Below are positions 34,266 to 43,380 of a stretch of DNA of 62,192 bases, in pieces. The translations under genes and the position numbers were made by a program. The notes below the pieces were generated by a model that was given only the letters and a program-made list of their open reading frames with translations, did not search any database and was not told the DNA's origin. The DNA is from DATKEG01 sp035544515 (GTDB lineage Bacteria > Acidobacteriota > Vicinamibacteria > Fen-336): positions 1-62,192 of the forward strand of contig DATKEG010000010.1 in the NCBI GenBank assembly GCA_035544515.1, written 5' to 3'. Position 1 is the stretch's first letter, and each line of letters starts with the position of its first letter.

Positions 34266-34338
34266 GGTCACGCTCCCGCGCGCCGCGGGCGCTCCGGACA
34301 CGGGCGCCGGGCCGGGCGCGCGAGGCGGCGGCCACGCC

Positions 34339-35244
34339 ATGACCGCCCGCGCCATCCTCGCCTCACTGCGGCCGCACCAGTGGACCAAGAACCTGGTCGT
34401 CTTCGCCGCCCTCGCCTTCTCCAAGCACCTCTTCGACCTCGTGCCCCTCGCGCGCGCGACGTTCGCTTTCGCGCTGTTCTGCGGGCTCTCCGGCGCGGTG
34501 TACCTGCTCAACGACCTCGCCGACCTCGAGCGCGACCGCCGCCATCCGATCAAGCGCCTGCGCCCGCTGGCCAGCGGCGCCCTCCTGCCCCGCACCGCGG
34601 GGATGGTGGCCGTGGCCCTGGCCTTCGGATGCCTGGCCCTGGCTTTCCTGCTCGGACGGCCCTTCGCGGCCACCGCCTTCGTCTACCTCGGTCTGAACCT
34701 GCTGTACTCGTTCCGCCTGAAGGAAGTCGTGATCGTGGACGTGCTCTGCGTGAGCCTGGGCTTCGTGGTACGGGCGGTGGCGGGGGCGGTGGCGGTCGGC
34801 GTGGCCATCAGCGACTGGCTCCTCATCTGCACCCTCCTCCTGGCGCTCTTCCTCACCCTGTCCAAGCGGCGCCACGAGCTGACCAGCCTAAACCAGGAAG
34901 CCTCCGCGCACCGCAAGATCCTGGCCGAATACAGCCCCTACCTGCTCGACCAGATGATCAACGTGGTGACGGCCTCGCTCCTCACCGCCTACGCCTTCTA
35001 CACCACGGCCGCGGAGACCCGCGAGAGGTTCCAGACCGACCGCGTGGCCTGGACCATCCCCTTCGTGCTCTACGGGATCTTCCGTTATCTTTACCTGGTG
35101 CACCAGAAGGAGAAGGGGGGCAGCCCTTCCGACGTGCTCTTGACCGACCGGCCGCTGCTGGCCGCCGTGGCCCTGTGGGCGCTGGCGGTCGTGTTCATCG
35201 TCTACACGGCGGCCGGCGTGCCCGGGCCGCTCGGCCGGCCGTGA
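34339..35244 (+). CDS. UbiA-family prenyltransferase, decaprenyl-phosphate phosphoribosyltransferase-like
   Basis: 301 residues with about eight membrane helices. RPHQWTKNLVVF near 11 and the metal-pyrophosphate motif NDLADLERDRRHP (58-70) followed by KRLRPLASG are typical of the polyprenyl-phosphate phosphoribosyltransferase branch, which makes the precursor of arabinosyl-type lipid donors. A second acidic motif is not obvious by eye. It is the first gene of five that overlap stop to start, so it probably supplies or modifies a lipid-linked sugar for the glycosyltransferases that follow. Confidence 0.82.
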   Translation: MTARAILASLRPHQWTKNLVVFAALAFSKHLFDLVPLARATFAFALFCGLSGAVYLLNDLADLERDRRHPIKRLRPLASGALLPRTAGMVAVALAFGCLALAFLLGRPFAATAFVYLGLNLLYSFRLKEVVIVDVLCVSLGFVVRAVAGAVAVGVAISDWLLICTLLLALFLTLSKRRHELTSLNQEASAHRKILAEYSPYLLDQMINVVTASLLTAYAFYTTAAETRERFQTDRVAWTIPFVLYGIFRYLYLVHQKEKGGSPSDVLLTDRPLLAAVALWALAVVFIVYTAAGVPGPLGRP

Positions 35245-35798
35245 GCGACCGCGTCGCGGCCGGGGGCGTGGACGTGGACGAGCTGATGCGGCAGGTCCGC
35301 GCCGCCATCGCGGAGAAGAAGCGCGGCCTCGTCTCGGAAGAGGAGCTGCGCGAGATCGCGGAGCGGCCGCTCGAGCCCGTGCTCGACGCGCACGATTTCA
35401 AGAGCGACCTCCTGGCCGAGCTCCTCGCCGATCCCACCCGCTGGAACTACTCGTTCGGGCCCGACGCGCTCGTCCGGAGCAGCCGCGGCGCCGTCGGACG
35501 GGCGCTGGAGGCGGTCCGCCGGGCGCTGCGGCCGGTGCAGAAGCTCTTCTGGAACCCGACCCCCCTCGTCTCCGCCCTCTCGCGCCAGTCCGATCTCAAC
35601 ACGACGTACGTGCACCTGCTGCACAACATGGCGGTGGCGCTGACGCGCCAGCACCTCGAGATCCACGACCTCGAGAACCGGCTCCTCCAGCTCCAGGGCC
35701 GCCTGGACCTGCAGGCGCGGCGCGAGAAGGCGCTGGAGGGGCTGCTGGGCGGGCCGGAACGGCGGGCGGGGGGCGGGGAGGGAGGCGCGGCGGATTGA
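35241..35798 (+). CDS. Small coiled-coil protein of unknown function in the glycosyltransferase operon
   Basis: 185 residues from GTG 35241, which overlaps the previous stop as GTGA. It is mostly helical and charged: an N-terminal VDVDELMRQVRAAIAEKKRG, a middle region with WNYSFGPDALVRSSRG, and a coiled coil at about 140-170 (HLEIHDLENRLLQLQGRLD). No signal peptide or membrane helix. It resembles the short helical proteins found beside methyltransferases and glycosyltransferases in O-antigen-type clusters, so a chain-length or scaffold role is possible (inference). Confidence 0.65.
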   Translation: MSDRVAAGGVDVDELMRQVRAAIAEKKRGLVSEEELREIAERPLEPVLDAHDFKSDLLAELLADPTRWNYSFGPDALVRSSRGAVGRALEAVRRALRPVQKLFWNPTPLVSALSRQSDLNTTYVHLLHNMAVALTRQHLEIHDLENRLLQLQGRLDLQARREKALEGLLGGPERRAGGGEGGAAD

Positions 35799-36889
35799 GA
35801 GGGCGGCCGGTCCGCGTCCACCAGCTCCTGGCCGCGTTGGCCTACGGCGACGCCATCGGCGACGAGGCGCTGGCCATCCAGCGCCACCTCCGGGCCGCCG
35901 GCCTGCAGTCCGACATCTTCGCGGAGAAGGCGCATCCGCGCATGGCCCACCTGGCGCGGCCGCTGTGGCAATACGCGCAGGTCTCGTCGCCCGCGACCGT
36001 GTGCCTCTTCCACTTCTCGATCGGGAGCGCGGCCGGCCGCATGATCTACCACGCCCCCGACCGCCTGGTCGCCGTCTACCACAACATCACGCCCGCCCGC
36101 TTCTTCCTCGGCTTCCACCCCCACCTGGTCGGGTTGTGCCATCACGGCCGGCGCGAGCTGGCCGCCTTCGCCCCGCGCACGGAGCTGGCCCTGGGCGACA
36201 GCGAGTACAACCGGGCCGAGCTGGAGGCGGCGGGCTTCGCTCGGACGGGGGTGCTCCCCATCGTGCTCGACCTCGACCGCTACCGTCAGCCACCCTCGCC
36301 GGTCATGCGCTCGCTGCTCGCGGCCGGCCGGCGGACGACCCTTCTGTTCGTGGGCCGGATCATCCCCAACAAGCGCATCGAGGACCTGATCGCGGTGCTC
36401 GCGTTCTACCGCCGCCGCGACCCGCGCAGCCGTCTCCTGCTCGTGGGTGACTACCGGGGGCACGAGCGCTACTACGCCCGCCTGCGCGAGCGTGCGCTCT
36501 CGCTGGGATTGTCGCTCGCCGACGACGTCGTCTTCACTGGCCACGTCGAGCACGACGACCTGCTGGCCAGCTACGCGGCCGCGGACGTGTTCCTCTGCCT
36601 GTCCGAGCACGAGGGTTTCTGCGTTCCCCTGCTCGAGGCCATGGCCATGGGCGTGCCCGTCGTGGCCTACGACACGGGCGCGGTCCGCGAGACGCTCCGC
36701 GGCGCGGGCGTCCTCCTGGCGGAGAAGGACCCGGCGCTGGTCGCGGAGGTGCTCTGGCGGCTCCGGCACGACGGCGACCTGCGGCCGTCCGTGCTCGCCA
36801 CCCAGCGGCGGGCCCTGGGCGAGCTCGAGCGCACCGACTTCGGCGCCGTGCTGCTCGACCGTCTCTCTCCGGTGCTGGACGCCGCGTGA
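35795..36889 (+). CDS. GT4-type glycosyltransferase (first of a tandem pair)
   Basis: 364 residues from TTG 35795, overlapping the previous stop as TTGA. It has a GT-B fold with LLFVGRIIPNKRIEDLI near 183 and the GT4 C-terminal signature EHEGFCVPLLEAMAMGVPVV near 272, where the Glu residues bind the nucleotide-sugar. Retaining sugar transfer from a nucleotide donor is the family role. It is clearly related to the next gene (DSEYNRAELEAAGFARTGVLP against DSEFSRRELEEAGFARTGVLP; each read as about 21 aligned positions), so the two arose by duplication. Confidence 0.88.
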   Translation: MRGRPVRVHQLLAALAYGDAIGDEALAIQRHLRAAGLQSDIFAEKAHPRMAHLARPLWQYAQVSSPATVCLFHFSIGSAAGRMIYHAPDRLVAVYHNITPARFFLGFHPHLVGLCHHGRRELAAFAPRTELALGDSEYNRAELEAAGFARTGVLPIVLDLDRYRQPPSPVMRSLLAAGRRTTLLFVGRIIPNKRIEDLIAVLAFYRRRDPRSRLLLVGDYRGHERYYARLRERALSLGLSLADDVVFTGHVEHDDLLASYAAADVFLCLSEHEGFCVPLLEAMAMGVPVVAYDTGAVRETLRGAGVLLAEKDPALVAEVLWRLRHDGDLRPSVLATQRRALGELERTDFGAVLLDRLSPVLDAA

Positions 36890-37947
36890 GGATCGACCAG
36901 TGGGTCCCCGCGCTGCACCGGGGCGACGCCATCGGCGACAGCGCCCGCCTCATGAGGGACGCCTTCCGGCGCTGGGGGCACCAGGCGGACGTCTACGCGC
37001 TCCAGCTCGACGACGACCTCCAGGGAGACGGGCGGCCGTTCTCGGAGTGGCGGCCGGGCGGTGCCGACGACGTGGTCATCCTCCACTTCGCCCTGCCGTC
37101 TCCCCTCACCGCCGCCCTTCGCGCGCATGCGGGGCGGCGCGTGCTCCTGCATCACAACATCACGCCGCCGCAGTTCTTCCTGGGCTACGACCCCGAGATG
37201 GTCCGCATCTGCGCCATCGGGCGGGAGGAGTGGAAGCGGCTCCGCGGCGAGGTGGACCTGGCCCTGGCGGACAGCGAGTTCAGCCGTCGCGAGCTGGAGG
37301 AAGCGGGTTTCGCCCGCACGGGCGTGCTCCCGATCCTGCTCGACTTCGACCGTTACCGCGGGCCCTCGGCCCCCGCGCTGGAAGCGATGCTGCGCGACGG
37401 GCGGACCAACCTGCTCTTCGTGGGCCGGATCACGCCCAACAAACGGCAGGAGGACCTCGTCCGCCTGGCCGCCTACTGGAAGCGGTTCATCTCCCCGGAC
37501 CTGCGCCTGGTCCTGGTGGGCAAGCTCCCGCGCCGCCGGCACTACCTCGACGCGCTGCAGTCGTTCGTCCACGACGAGGGCTTCACGCCCTGGGAGGTGG
37601 TGCTGACCGGCCACGTGACCCACGCAGAGCTGCTCGCCTGCTACCGTGCGGCGGCGCTGTTCGTGTCCATGAGCGAGCACGAGGGCTTCGGCGTGCCCCT
37701 GGTGGAGGCCATGCTCATGCGTGTCCCCATCCTGACCTACGCGGCGGCCGCCGTGGCGGACACGCTCGGTCCCGCTGGCGTCCAGTTCACGGAGAAGCGC
37801 TACGAGGAAATGGCCGAAGTCGGCCACCGGCTGACCACCGACGCCGCCCTGCGCGCGGCCGTGCTGGCCGGCCAGGACGAGCGCCTGCGCGACTTCACGC
37901 CCGAGTCCGTGGAGGCCCGGCTGCGTGCGCACCTGCACTCGCTGTGA
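36886..37947 (+). CDS. GT4-type glycosyltransferase (second of a tandem pair)
   Basis: 353 residues from GTG 36886, overlapping the previous stop as GTGA. LLFVGRITPNKRQEDLV near 181 and SEHEGFGVPLVEAMLMRVPIL near 262 give the GT-B/GT4 assignment. It is homologous to the previous protein along its whole length but has diverged (LHHNITPPQFFLGYDPEM against YHNITPARFFLGFHPHL), so the donor or acceptor may differ. Confidence 0.88.
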   Translation: MRIDQWVPALHRGDAIGDSARLMRDAFRRWGHQADVYALQLDDDLQGDGRPFSEWRPGGADDVVILHFALPSPLTAALRAHAGRRVLLHHNITPPQFFLGYDPEMVRICAIGREEWKRLRGEVDLALADSEFSRRELEEAGFARTGVLPILLDFDRYRGPSAPALEAMLRDGRTNLLFVGRITPNKRQEDLVRLAAYWKRFISPDLRLVLVGKLPRRRHYLDALQSFVHDEGFTPWEVVLTGHVTHAELLACYRAAALFVSMSEHEGFGVPLVEAMLMRVPILTYAAAAVADTLGPAGVQFTEKRYEEMAEVGHRLTTDAALRAAVLAGQDERLRDFTPESVEARLRAHLHSL

Positions 37948-39134
37948 GCGGTCGCGGGCGGGAGCTGGCCTTCGTCGTCCAGCGCTACGGCACGGACGTG
38001 GCGGGCGGCTCGGAGACTCTGGCCCGCCTCCTGGCCGAGCGCCTGGCCGCGGAAGGGCCGATCACCGTGTTCACCACCTGCGCGCGCGACTACGTCAGCT
38101 GGCGCAACGAGCTGCCGGAGGGAACCGCGGCGGCCGGGCCGGTCACGGTGCGCCGGTTCGCCGTGGAGGAGGAGCGCGACCTCGAGGCGTTCAATCGGTT
38201 CGCGGAAAGGCTCTACGGCCTCCCCCACACGGACGACGAAGAGCGCGTGTGGCTGCGGCGGCAGGGCCCCTACGTCCCGGAGCTGGTGCGCGCGCTGCGC
38301 GAGGATCACGACCGGTTCCAGGCGGTGGTGTTCTTCACCTACCTCTACTACCCGACCTGTGAAGGGCTGCGGGCCGCGCCGGGACGGTCGCTGCTGGTGC
38401 CGACCTGCCACGACGAGCCGCCGCTCCGCTTCCGGCTCTACGACGACGTCTTCGCGCGGCCGCGCGCGTTCGCCTTCCTCACCGCGGCGGAGGAGCGGCT
38501 GGTGCGCGGGCGCTTCGAGCTCGGGACGCGCCCCGCGCTCGTGGCGGGCCTGGGCGTGGACGAGGGCCCGGCTCCGGACCTCGAGGCGTTTCGCGCGCGC
38601 CACGGCGTGCGCGGCCGCTACGTGGCGTACGCCGGCCGTATCGACGCCGGAAAGGGCTGCGCGGAGATGCTCGCGCACTTCGGCCGTTTCCGCCGCGAGC
38701 GCGGACCGGAGGTCGAGCTGCTGCTCATGGGCCGCCTGGCGCTGGCCGCGCCGCTCGGCGCGGGCGTGCGTTACCTCGGTTACCTGCCGGACGAGGACAA
38801 GCGCGCGGCGCTGGCCGGCGCGGATGTCGTGCTCTGCCCCAGCCCCTACGAGAGCCTCTCCATCGTGCTGCTAGAGGCCTTCGCGCTGGGGCGGCCCGCC
38901 CTGGTCAACGGGCGCTCGCCGGTGCTGTTGGACCACGCACGGCAGGCCGGCGGCGGGCTGTTCTACGAGGACGGCGACGAGTTCGTGGAGGCGCTCGCCC
39001 TCCTGTTGGGGGACGGTGGGCTGCGCGAGGCCATGGGCGGGCAGGGCCGGCTCTACGTGCGCGAGCACTACCGCTGGGAGGCCGTGCTCGACCGCTACCG
39101 CTCCCTGATCGCCGCAGCGTCCGGTGCCCCCTGA
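37944..39134 (+). CDS. GT4-type glycosyltransferase (last gene of the operon)
   Basis: 396 residues from GTG 37944, overlapping the previous stop as GTGA. The N-terminal domain has FVVQRYGTDVAGGSETLAR near 9, a common beginning in GT4 enzymes, and the C-terminal domain has YAGRIDAGKGCAEML near 220 and SPYESLSIVLLEAFALGRPAL near 302. It is only distantly related to the tandem pair. It ends the coupled run; 62 bp separate it from the convergent lipoprotein gene. Confidence 0.88.
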   Translation: MSGRGRELAFVVQRYGTDVAGGSETLARLLAERLAAEGPITVFTTCARDYVSWRNELPEGTAAAGPVTVRRFAVEEERDLEAFNRFAERLYGLPHTDDEERVWLRRQGPYVPELVRALREDHDRFQAVVFFTYLYYPTCEGLRAAPGRSLLVPTCHDEPPLRFRLYDDVFARPRAFAFLTAAEERLVRGRFELGTRPALVAGLGVDEGPAPDLEAFRARHGVRGRYVAYAGRIDAGKGCAEMLAHFGRFRRERGPEVELLLMGRLALAAPLGAGVRYLGYLPDEDKRAALAGADVVLCPSPYESLSIVLLEAFALGRPALVNGRSPVLLDHARQAGGGLFYEDGDEFVEALALLLGDGGLREAMGGQGRLYVREHYRWEAVLDRYRSLIAAASGAP

Positions 39135-39196
39135 AGGCTCTTTCACCGCAGAGGCGCCTCCCTCGGCGCCTCGGTGAGAAGGCCCGTCGATGACAG

Positions 39197-39685
39197 CTAG
39201 TCCAGGCGCCGCAGCCCGCCCGCGAAGTAGGACCGCTCCTCGTCCACGGCGCGCGCGTCGGGGTCCACGCGGATGACCGCCGGATACCCGAACACGAGGT
39301 CGTATTGCACGTCGAGCCAGTCCACGCCGCCGTCGAGCGCGGTCTCCACCACCGCGAAGAGGTCCTCGACCGTGGGCGTGGGGCGGCCGGGGGCCGCGGG
39401 CGCGGGCCGCCCGGTGGCGGGGTCGACCACGGCGGCCACGAGCCCGTCGCGCACCTCGATCTCGACCGGCGTGACGAGGGAGGCGGGGCAGAAGCAGAGG
39501 TACTGGAAGCGGTACCGGTAGCTCGCCGGGCCCTGCGCCGCCCAACGGCGCCGCGCCACGTTGAGCTCGGACCGCGTGGCGCGCAACTGGCTCGGCGACA
39601 GGGAGCCGTCGCAGGCGCCCGCGAAGACGGCTGAAGCCAGGGCGAGGACGGCGGGCAGGAGCGGAGCGCGGCGCGGGCGGCTCAC
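39197..39685 (-). CDS. DUF6174-type lipoprotein
   Basis: 162 residues. A signal peptide ends at FAGAC (Cys25), a lipobox. The mature part has YRYRFQYLCFCPASL near 58, VRDGLVAAVVDPATG near 78, TVEDLFAVVETALDGG near 107 and YDLVFGYPAVIRVDPDA near 130, the pattern of DUF6174 proteins of unknown function. GTG start; TACAAT on the minus strand (39692-39697) ends only 6 nt upstream, directly after the M48 stop codon, so the mRNA appears leaderless. Confidence 0.78.
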   Translation of the reverse strand: MSRPRRAPLLPAVLALASAVFAGACDGSLSPSQLRATRSELNVARRRWAAQGPASYRYRFQYLCFCPASLVTPVEIEVRDGLVAAVVDPATGRPAPAAPGRPTPTVEDLFAVVETALDGGVDWLDVQYDLVFGYPAVIRVDPDARAVDEERSYFAGGLRRLD

Positions 39686-39697
39686 GCTCCGATTGTA

Positions 39698-41176
39698 CTA
39701 GCGGCTCGTGGCCCGCTCCGCGCGTTCAACCGGTCCGCCCACCACCCTCTTGGCCAGGCGGTCACGCAGGGGCTGGTTCGGGTCGCTCACGCCGTTGATC
39801 GCGGCCAGGGTCTGCACGCTCGCCGTGGAGGGATACCGGCGCGCGAACTCGCTCACGGTCATGCCCGCGGGCACGTTGACCACCCGGAGGCGCGCCGGCT
39901 GCATGTCCAGGACGCGACGGTCCGTCACGCGGTTGAAGCTGCGGAGCGCACGGTTCACCGTGGCCTGGTGGCGGCTCCAGCGCTGCGCCGGGGCGTAGCC
40001 CAGGGCCTGGTACACCTTGCCGTCCAGCTCCACGAAGGCGGCGATGCCCTGGAGCTGGCCCTGCTGGGTGGCGGCCGCGAACTGGTAGGCCTGCGCGCGC
40101 AGGCCGTTGACGGCGCCGCCTTGCCAGGCCTGGCCGCGCTGGATGCCTTGCTGCGAGAAGAACTGCTGGGCCGCGCTCTGGGCGGACGCGCCGCCCGCCA
40201 TCGTGATCACGACCAGGCCGTCCTGCTCGGGGCTCATGGCGGCGACCGCCTGCTTCTGGTTGTTCGTCTGCCAGCCGGGCGGGAACTCGAAGCGGAAGCG
40301 GAGGTCCGGATGATAGAAGACGTTCTGCTCGAAGTACCCCTCGCGCGGGTTCTCGCCGAACACGATGCCGTCGAGCCGGCGCGCGTACTCCTCGCGGTCC
40401 ACGGTGCCCCCCGGGGGGACTCCGAGCTCCTGGATCAGGGCCGCGATGCGCTGGCGACGGTCCTCCGGCGCGGGGTGCGTGGACAACCAGCTTGGGACGC
40501 GCCCCTGCGCGCCCTCGGCCTCGCTCACCCGGCCCAGGGTGGTGAACACGTCGGCCATCGGCCGCGGGTCGTAATCGGCCCGCGTCATGTACCTGAGCCC
40601 CAGGGCGTCGGCCTCGCGCTCGTCGTCGCGCCCGTACTTCAGGAAGAGCAGGCCCATGCCGACCTCGGCGAGGTTGCCGTAGTTGCGCAGCTCCGGCCTC
40701 AGGATCATGCCCAGGACCATGCCCACACCGGCCAGCTGCTGCTTGCTGAGCTGGTTCACGGTGTGCCGCGCGGTGACGTGGCCGATCTCGTGGCCCATCA
40801 CCGCCGCCAGCTCGGCCTCCGAGTTCATGTAGGTGAGCAGACCGCGCGTCACGTAGTTGTACCCGCCGGGGAGGGCCATCGCGTTGACGGAGGCGTCGTC
40901 CAGGATGCGAAACTGCCATTGCAGGTTCGGACGCTCCGAGTGCGAGGCCAGGGTGGCGCCGAGCCGCTGCACGTAACTCTCGAGATCCGGGTCGCGGTAC
41001 ACGCCGACGGCGGCGGAGATCTCCTGATCGGCCTGCCGGCCCATCTGGATCTCCTGCTCCTCGCTGACGAAGGACAGCTGGCGCCGGCCCGTGGCCGGAT
41101 TGGTGGCGCAGGCGGGGAGCGCCGCGAGCAGGACGGCCGCGGTCACGCGGCCACGCGCCGAACAGGGCGGCCGCAT
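39698..41176 (-). CDS. M48-family zinc metalloprotease lipoprotein with C-terminal LysM-like domain
   Basis: 492 residues from ATG 41176. Lipobox LPAC (20-23); the frame upstream lacks a signal sequence, which decides the start. The zinc motif HEIGH is at 129-133, with the third ligand Glu expected in DDEREADALGLRYM near 195. The middle part (about 285-420) is a separate beta-rich domain and the end (about 425-480, VVNVPAGMTVSEFARRYP) resembles LysM. BepA/LoiP-type relatives act in outer-membrane protein quality control. It begins 5 bp after a small Cys-rich protein gene. Confidence 0.9.
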   Translation of the reverse strand: MRPPCSARGRVTAAVLLAALPACATNPATGRRQLSFVSEEQEIQMGRQADQEISAAVGVYRDPDLESYVQRLGATLASHSERPNLQWQFRILDDASVNAMALPGGYNYVTRGLLTYMNSEAELAAVMGHEIGHVTARHTVNQLSKQQLAGVGMVLGMILRPELRNYGNLAEVGMGLLFLKYGRDDEREADALGLRYMTRADYDPRPMADVFTTLGRVSEAEGAQGRVPSWLSTHPAPEDRRQRIAALIQELGVPPGGTVDREEYARRLDGIVFGENPREGYFEQNVFYHPDLRFRFEFPPGWQTNNQKQAVAAMSPEQDGLVVITMAGGASAQSAAQQFFSQQGIQRGQAWQGGAVNGLRAQAYQFAAATQQGQLQGIAAFVELDGKVYQALGYAPAQRWSRHQATVNRALRSFNRVTDRRVLDMQPARLRVVNVPAGMTVSEFARRYPSTASVQTLAAINGVSDPNQPLRDRLAKRVVGGPVERAERATSR

Positions 41177-41181
41177 GACGC

Positions 41182-41433
41182 TCAGCAATGTCCCTTGAGG
41201 GACCGCAGGTCCCAGCCGTTCTCCCGGAACTGCGCGCCGTGCTGCTCGGGGCTGAGGCAGAAGCAACCGTCGCCGTAGCGATAGGGCCCGCCCGCCCGGG
41301 GCGAGAGCGCCCAGGACGCGCTCGCGCCCGCGCAGAGCGTGGTCGCCAGGGAGCGCTTGAGGCGCGGCACCGGCCGGATCGCCGTCCGTGCGCGATCATG
41401 AGAGAGGCCGTCTGGGATGATGGGCAGCTTCAT
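41182..41433 (-). CDS. Small Cys-containing protein of unknown function upstream of the M48 protease
   Basis: 83 residues from ATG 41433, chosen because a Shine-Dalgarno (GGGAGGAGG) precedes it. Its middle (SLATTLCAGASASWAL) is mildly hydrophobic and its end has PYRYGDGCFCLSPEQHG and a C-terminal Cys. No family recognised. The M48 ATG follows its stop by 5 bp, suggesting coupled translation. The frame extends to 41577 without better start evidence. Confidence 0.5.
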   Translation of the reverse strand: MKLPIIPDGLSHDRARTAIRPVPRLKRSLATTLCAGASASWALSPRAGGPYRYGDGCFCLSPEQHGAQFRENGWDLRSLKGHC

Positions 41434-41582
41434 GGCATCGCCTCCTCCCGGCTCACGCTGGCAGGGGTGCAGGATGCGTGCCAGCGCGACCGGGGCGAGG
41501 GAAAAGCCCCCGAACGCTCGGTCCCCGGCGCCCCACCCCCGGGAGTGGTTGACGCCCTTTGTAAGGTCTTCCGACATGGCGA

Positions 41583-43319
41583 CTACTCCTCGGGCTCATC
41601 CGCCTCGCCGAGCCCGTCCGTCGCCCCGATCACCTCCTCGAGCGGCACGCGCCGCGAAAAGGCGTGGAACACGGGGACGGGATCGCGGTCGAGCGCGAAC
41701 GACACCCCGAGCCGGCGCAGCCTCGCCGCGAACGCCTCCGCATCGTCCTCGGGGCGCAGGACGTAGGCGTCGGGTCCGTCCCGCGACACCCGCCGCGCGT
41801 GTCGCTCGGACTCGTAGGCCGGCGTGGGACCCAGGCGCGAGGACAGGACGATCTCCTCCGCCGTGAACATCGTCACGGGGGCGGAAAGCGAGAAGTCCGC
41901 GTAACCGGTGCGGACGCCCTTCTCGCGCAGGGAGCGCACGATCCGCTCGTAGTGCTCCGCGACCGCGCGGCTGCCGCGGAGGCGGGGGAGCGTGCCGGCC
42001 AGGTTGAGGGCGAGCAGCGCGCCCAGGGTCAGCGTGGCCGCAGGCCGCGCGCGCGCCCACAGCCAGGCCGTGGCGACGCCGAGGTGGATGGCGGTGGCGG
42101 CGAGCAGGGGCAGCAGGTACCGGGGGCGCCAGTACACTCGCCCGGAGGCGACCGCCCAGAAGAGTCCCAGGCAACAGAGGAACAGGAGAGGCGGCAGGAG
42201 GCTGGCCGAGGCCCCACCCTGCCGCACCCCGGCGGCGATCGCGCGGCCGCGGACGAGAAGGAAGGCGAGCAGCGCGCCCGGGATCACGAGCGTGGCCAGC
42301 CAGGCCACGGGTGCCCGGTCCGCCCAGGGGTGCCCGGGGCTGAGGCCGGCGAGGATGGGGAAGGAGATCTGCGCCGCGCGCCGCGCCAGGCGCGGGAGCG
42401 CGTCGGCCTGGGCCTTGAGCTCGGAGGGCCCGCGGCCCAGGATGTCGGCCGAAGCCCAATCGTTCTGCGCGTTCCAGAGCAGCACGGGCAGCAGCCCGAG
42501 AACGAGACCGGCGGGCAGGAGCAGCGTCCACCCGTCCCGCCAGGTGCGCCGGCGCAGCGCGAGCGCGATCGCCACCGCGCCGGCGTACGACAGGGCCACC
42601 GGCTGTTGCCAGAAGGCGGCCCCGAGCAGGAAGCCGACGGCGAAGTACGCCCAGCGGGCGTCCGCACCGTGGCGATCCTCGTCCAGGACGCGCGCCAGGA
42701 CGGCCAGGGAGAGCCCGCCGAGCGCCAGGACCTCGACGTATTGGCCGACGCAGTTGAGGGAGAAGACGGTGAGGAACCGCGGGCTCAAGGCCAGGTACAC
42801 CCCCGTGGCGCCCGCCGCCAGCCGGCCGCCCAGCCGCCTGGCGAGCGACATCGATCCCGCGACGAACACGAGGTAGAGCAGCAGGCTGGAGAGCACCATC
42901 AGCCACGACAGGTCGCGCGATCCGGTGACGAGCGCAAGTGTGGCGGCGAGGTGGCCCTTGAGCGTGCCCTGGTAGTTCGCGCCTTCGGTGAACACCGGCG
43001 CCGGACGCACGCCCTCGAGCAGGTGCAGCGCGACGAAGGCGCCATAGGCGCCGTCCCGGTTGACCCAGCCCCAGGGGTGCAACAGCGCCGGAAAGCGATA
43101 GGCCGTGGCCAGCGCCAGGCAGGCGAGCGTCTCCCCGTGCGGTCGCGCCCAGCGCAGCGGCCCGCCCGCCCGCACGCGCAGGATGACCGCGCCGGCCAGC
43201 CCGGCGGCCAGCCCGGCCGGCAGGGCGGCCGAGCGGCCCGTAAACCACGCCCCGACGCCGAGCGCGGCGAGCACGACGATCGCCGCTTCGAGCCCGAGCA
43301 CGTGCCGCGGCGGAATCAC
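41583..43319 (-). CDS. GT-C type membrane glycosyltransferase, paralogue 3
   Basis: 578 residues from GTG 43319 (GTG 43301 is possible). Same architecture as the proteins at 28385 and 30998: NRDGAYGAFVALHL in the first loop, YQGTLKGHL, FSLNCVGQYVEVLALG near 190, WNAQNDWASA near 280, about eleven helices and a soluble tail with GVRTGYADF, MFTAEEIVLSSRLGP and RLRRLGV. It lies 9 kb from the other two, on the opposite strand, with no glycan genes beside it. Confidence 0.8.
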   Translation of the reverse strand: MIPPRHVLGLEAAIVVLAALGVGAWFTGRSAALPAGLAAGLAGAVILRVRAGGPLRWARPHGETLACLALATAYRFPALLHPWGWVNRDGAYGAFVALHLLEGVRPAPVFTEGANYQGTLKGHLAATLALVTGSRDLSWLMVLSSLLLYLVFVAGSMSLARRLGGRLAAGATGVYLALSPRFLTVFSLNCVGQYVEVLALGGLSLAVLARVLDEDRHGADARWAYFAVGFLLGAAFWQQPVALSYAGAVAIALALRRRTWRDGWTLLLPAGLVLGLLPVLLWNAQNDWASADILGRGPSELKAQADALPRLARRAAQISFPILAGLSPGHPWADRAPVAWLATLVIPGALLAFLLVRGRAIAAGVRQGGASASLLPPLLFLCCLGLFWAVASGRVYWRPRYLLPLLAATAIHLGVATAWLWARARPAATLTLGALLALNLAGTLPRLRGSRAVAEHYERIVRSLREKGVRTGYADFSLSAPVTMFTAEEIVLSSRLGPTPAYESERHARRVSRDGPDAYVLRPEDDAEAFAARLRRLGVSFALDRDPVPVFHAFSRRVPLEEVIGATDGLGEADEPEE

Positions 43320-43380
43320 GCGCTCGTCAGGGACAAATCAGGACGGAACCACGCCCCTCTCGGTGGCGCTAACCGAGCGT

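Noticed and set aside
36447..39134. A single long frame joining the second and third glycosyltransferases
   Set aside because: The upstream part is an off-frame shadow of the first two GT4 genes. The real gene starts at GTG 37944, which overlaps the previous stop.
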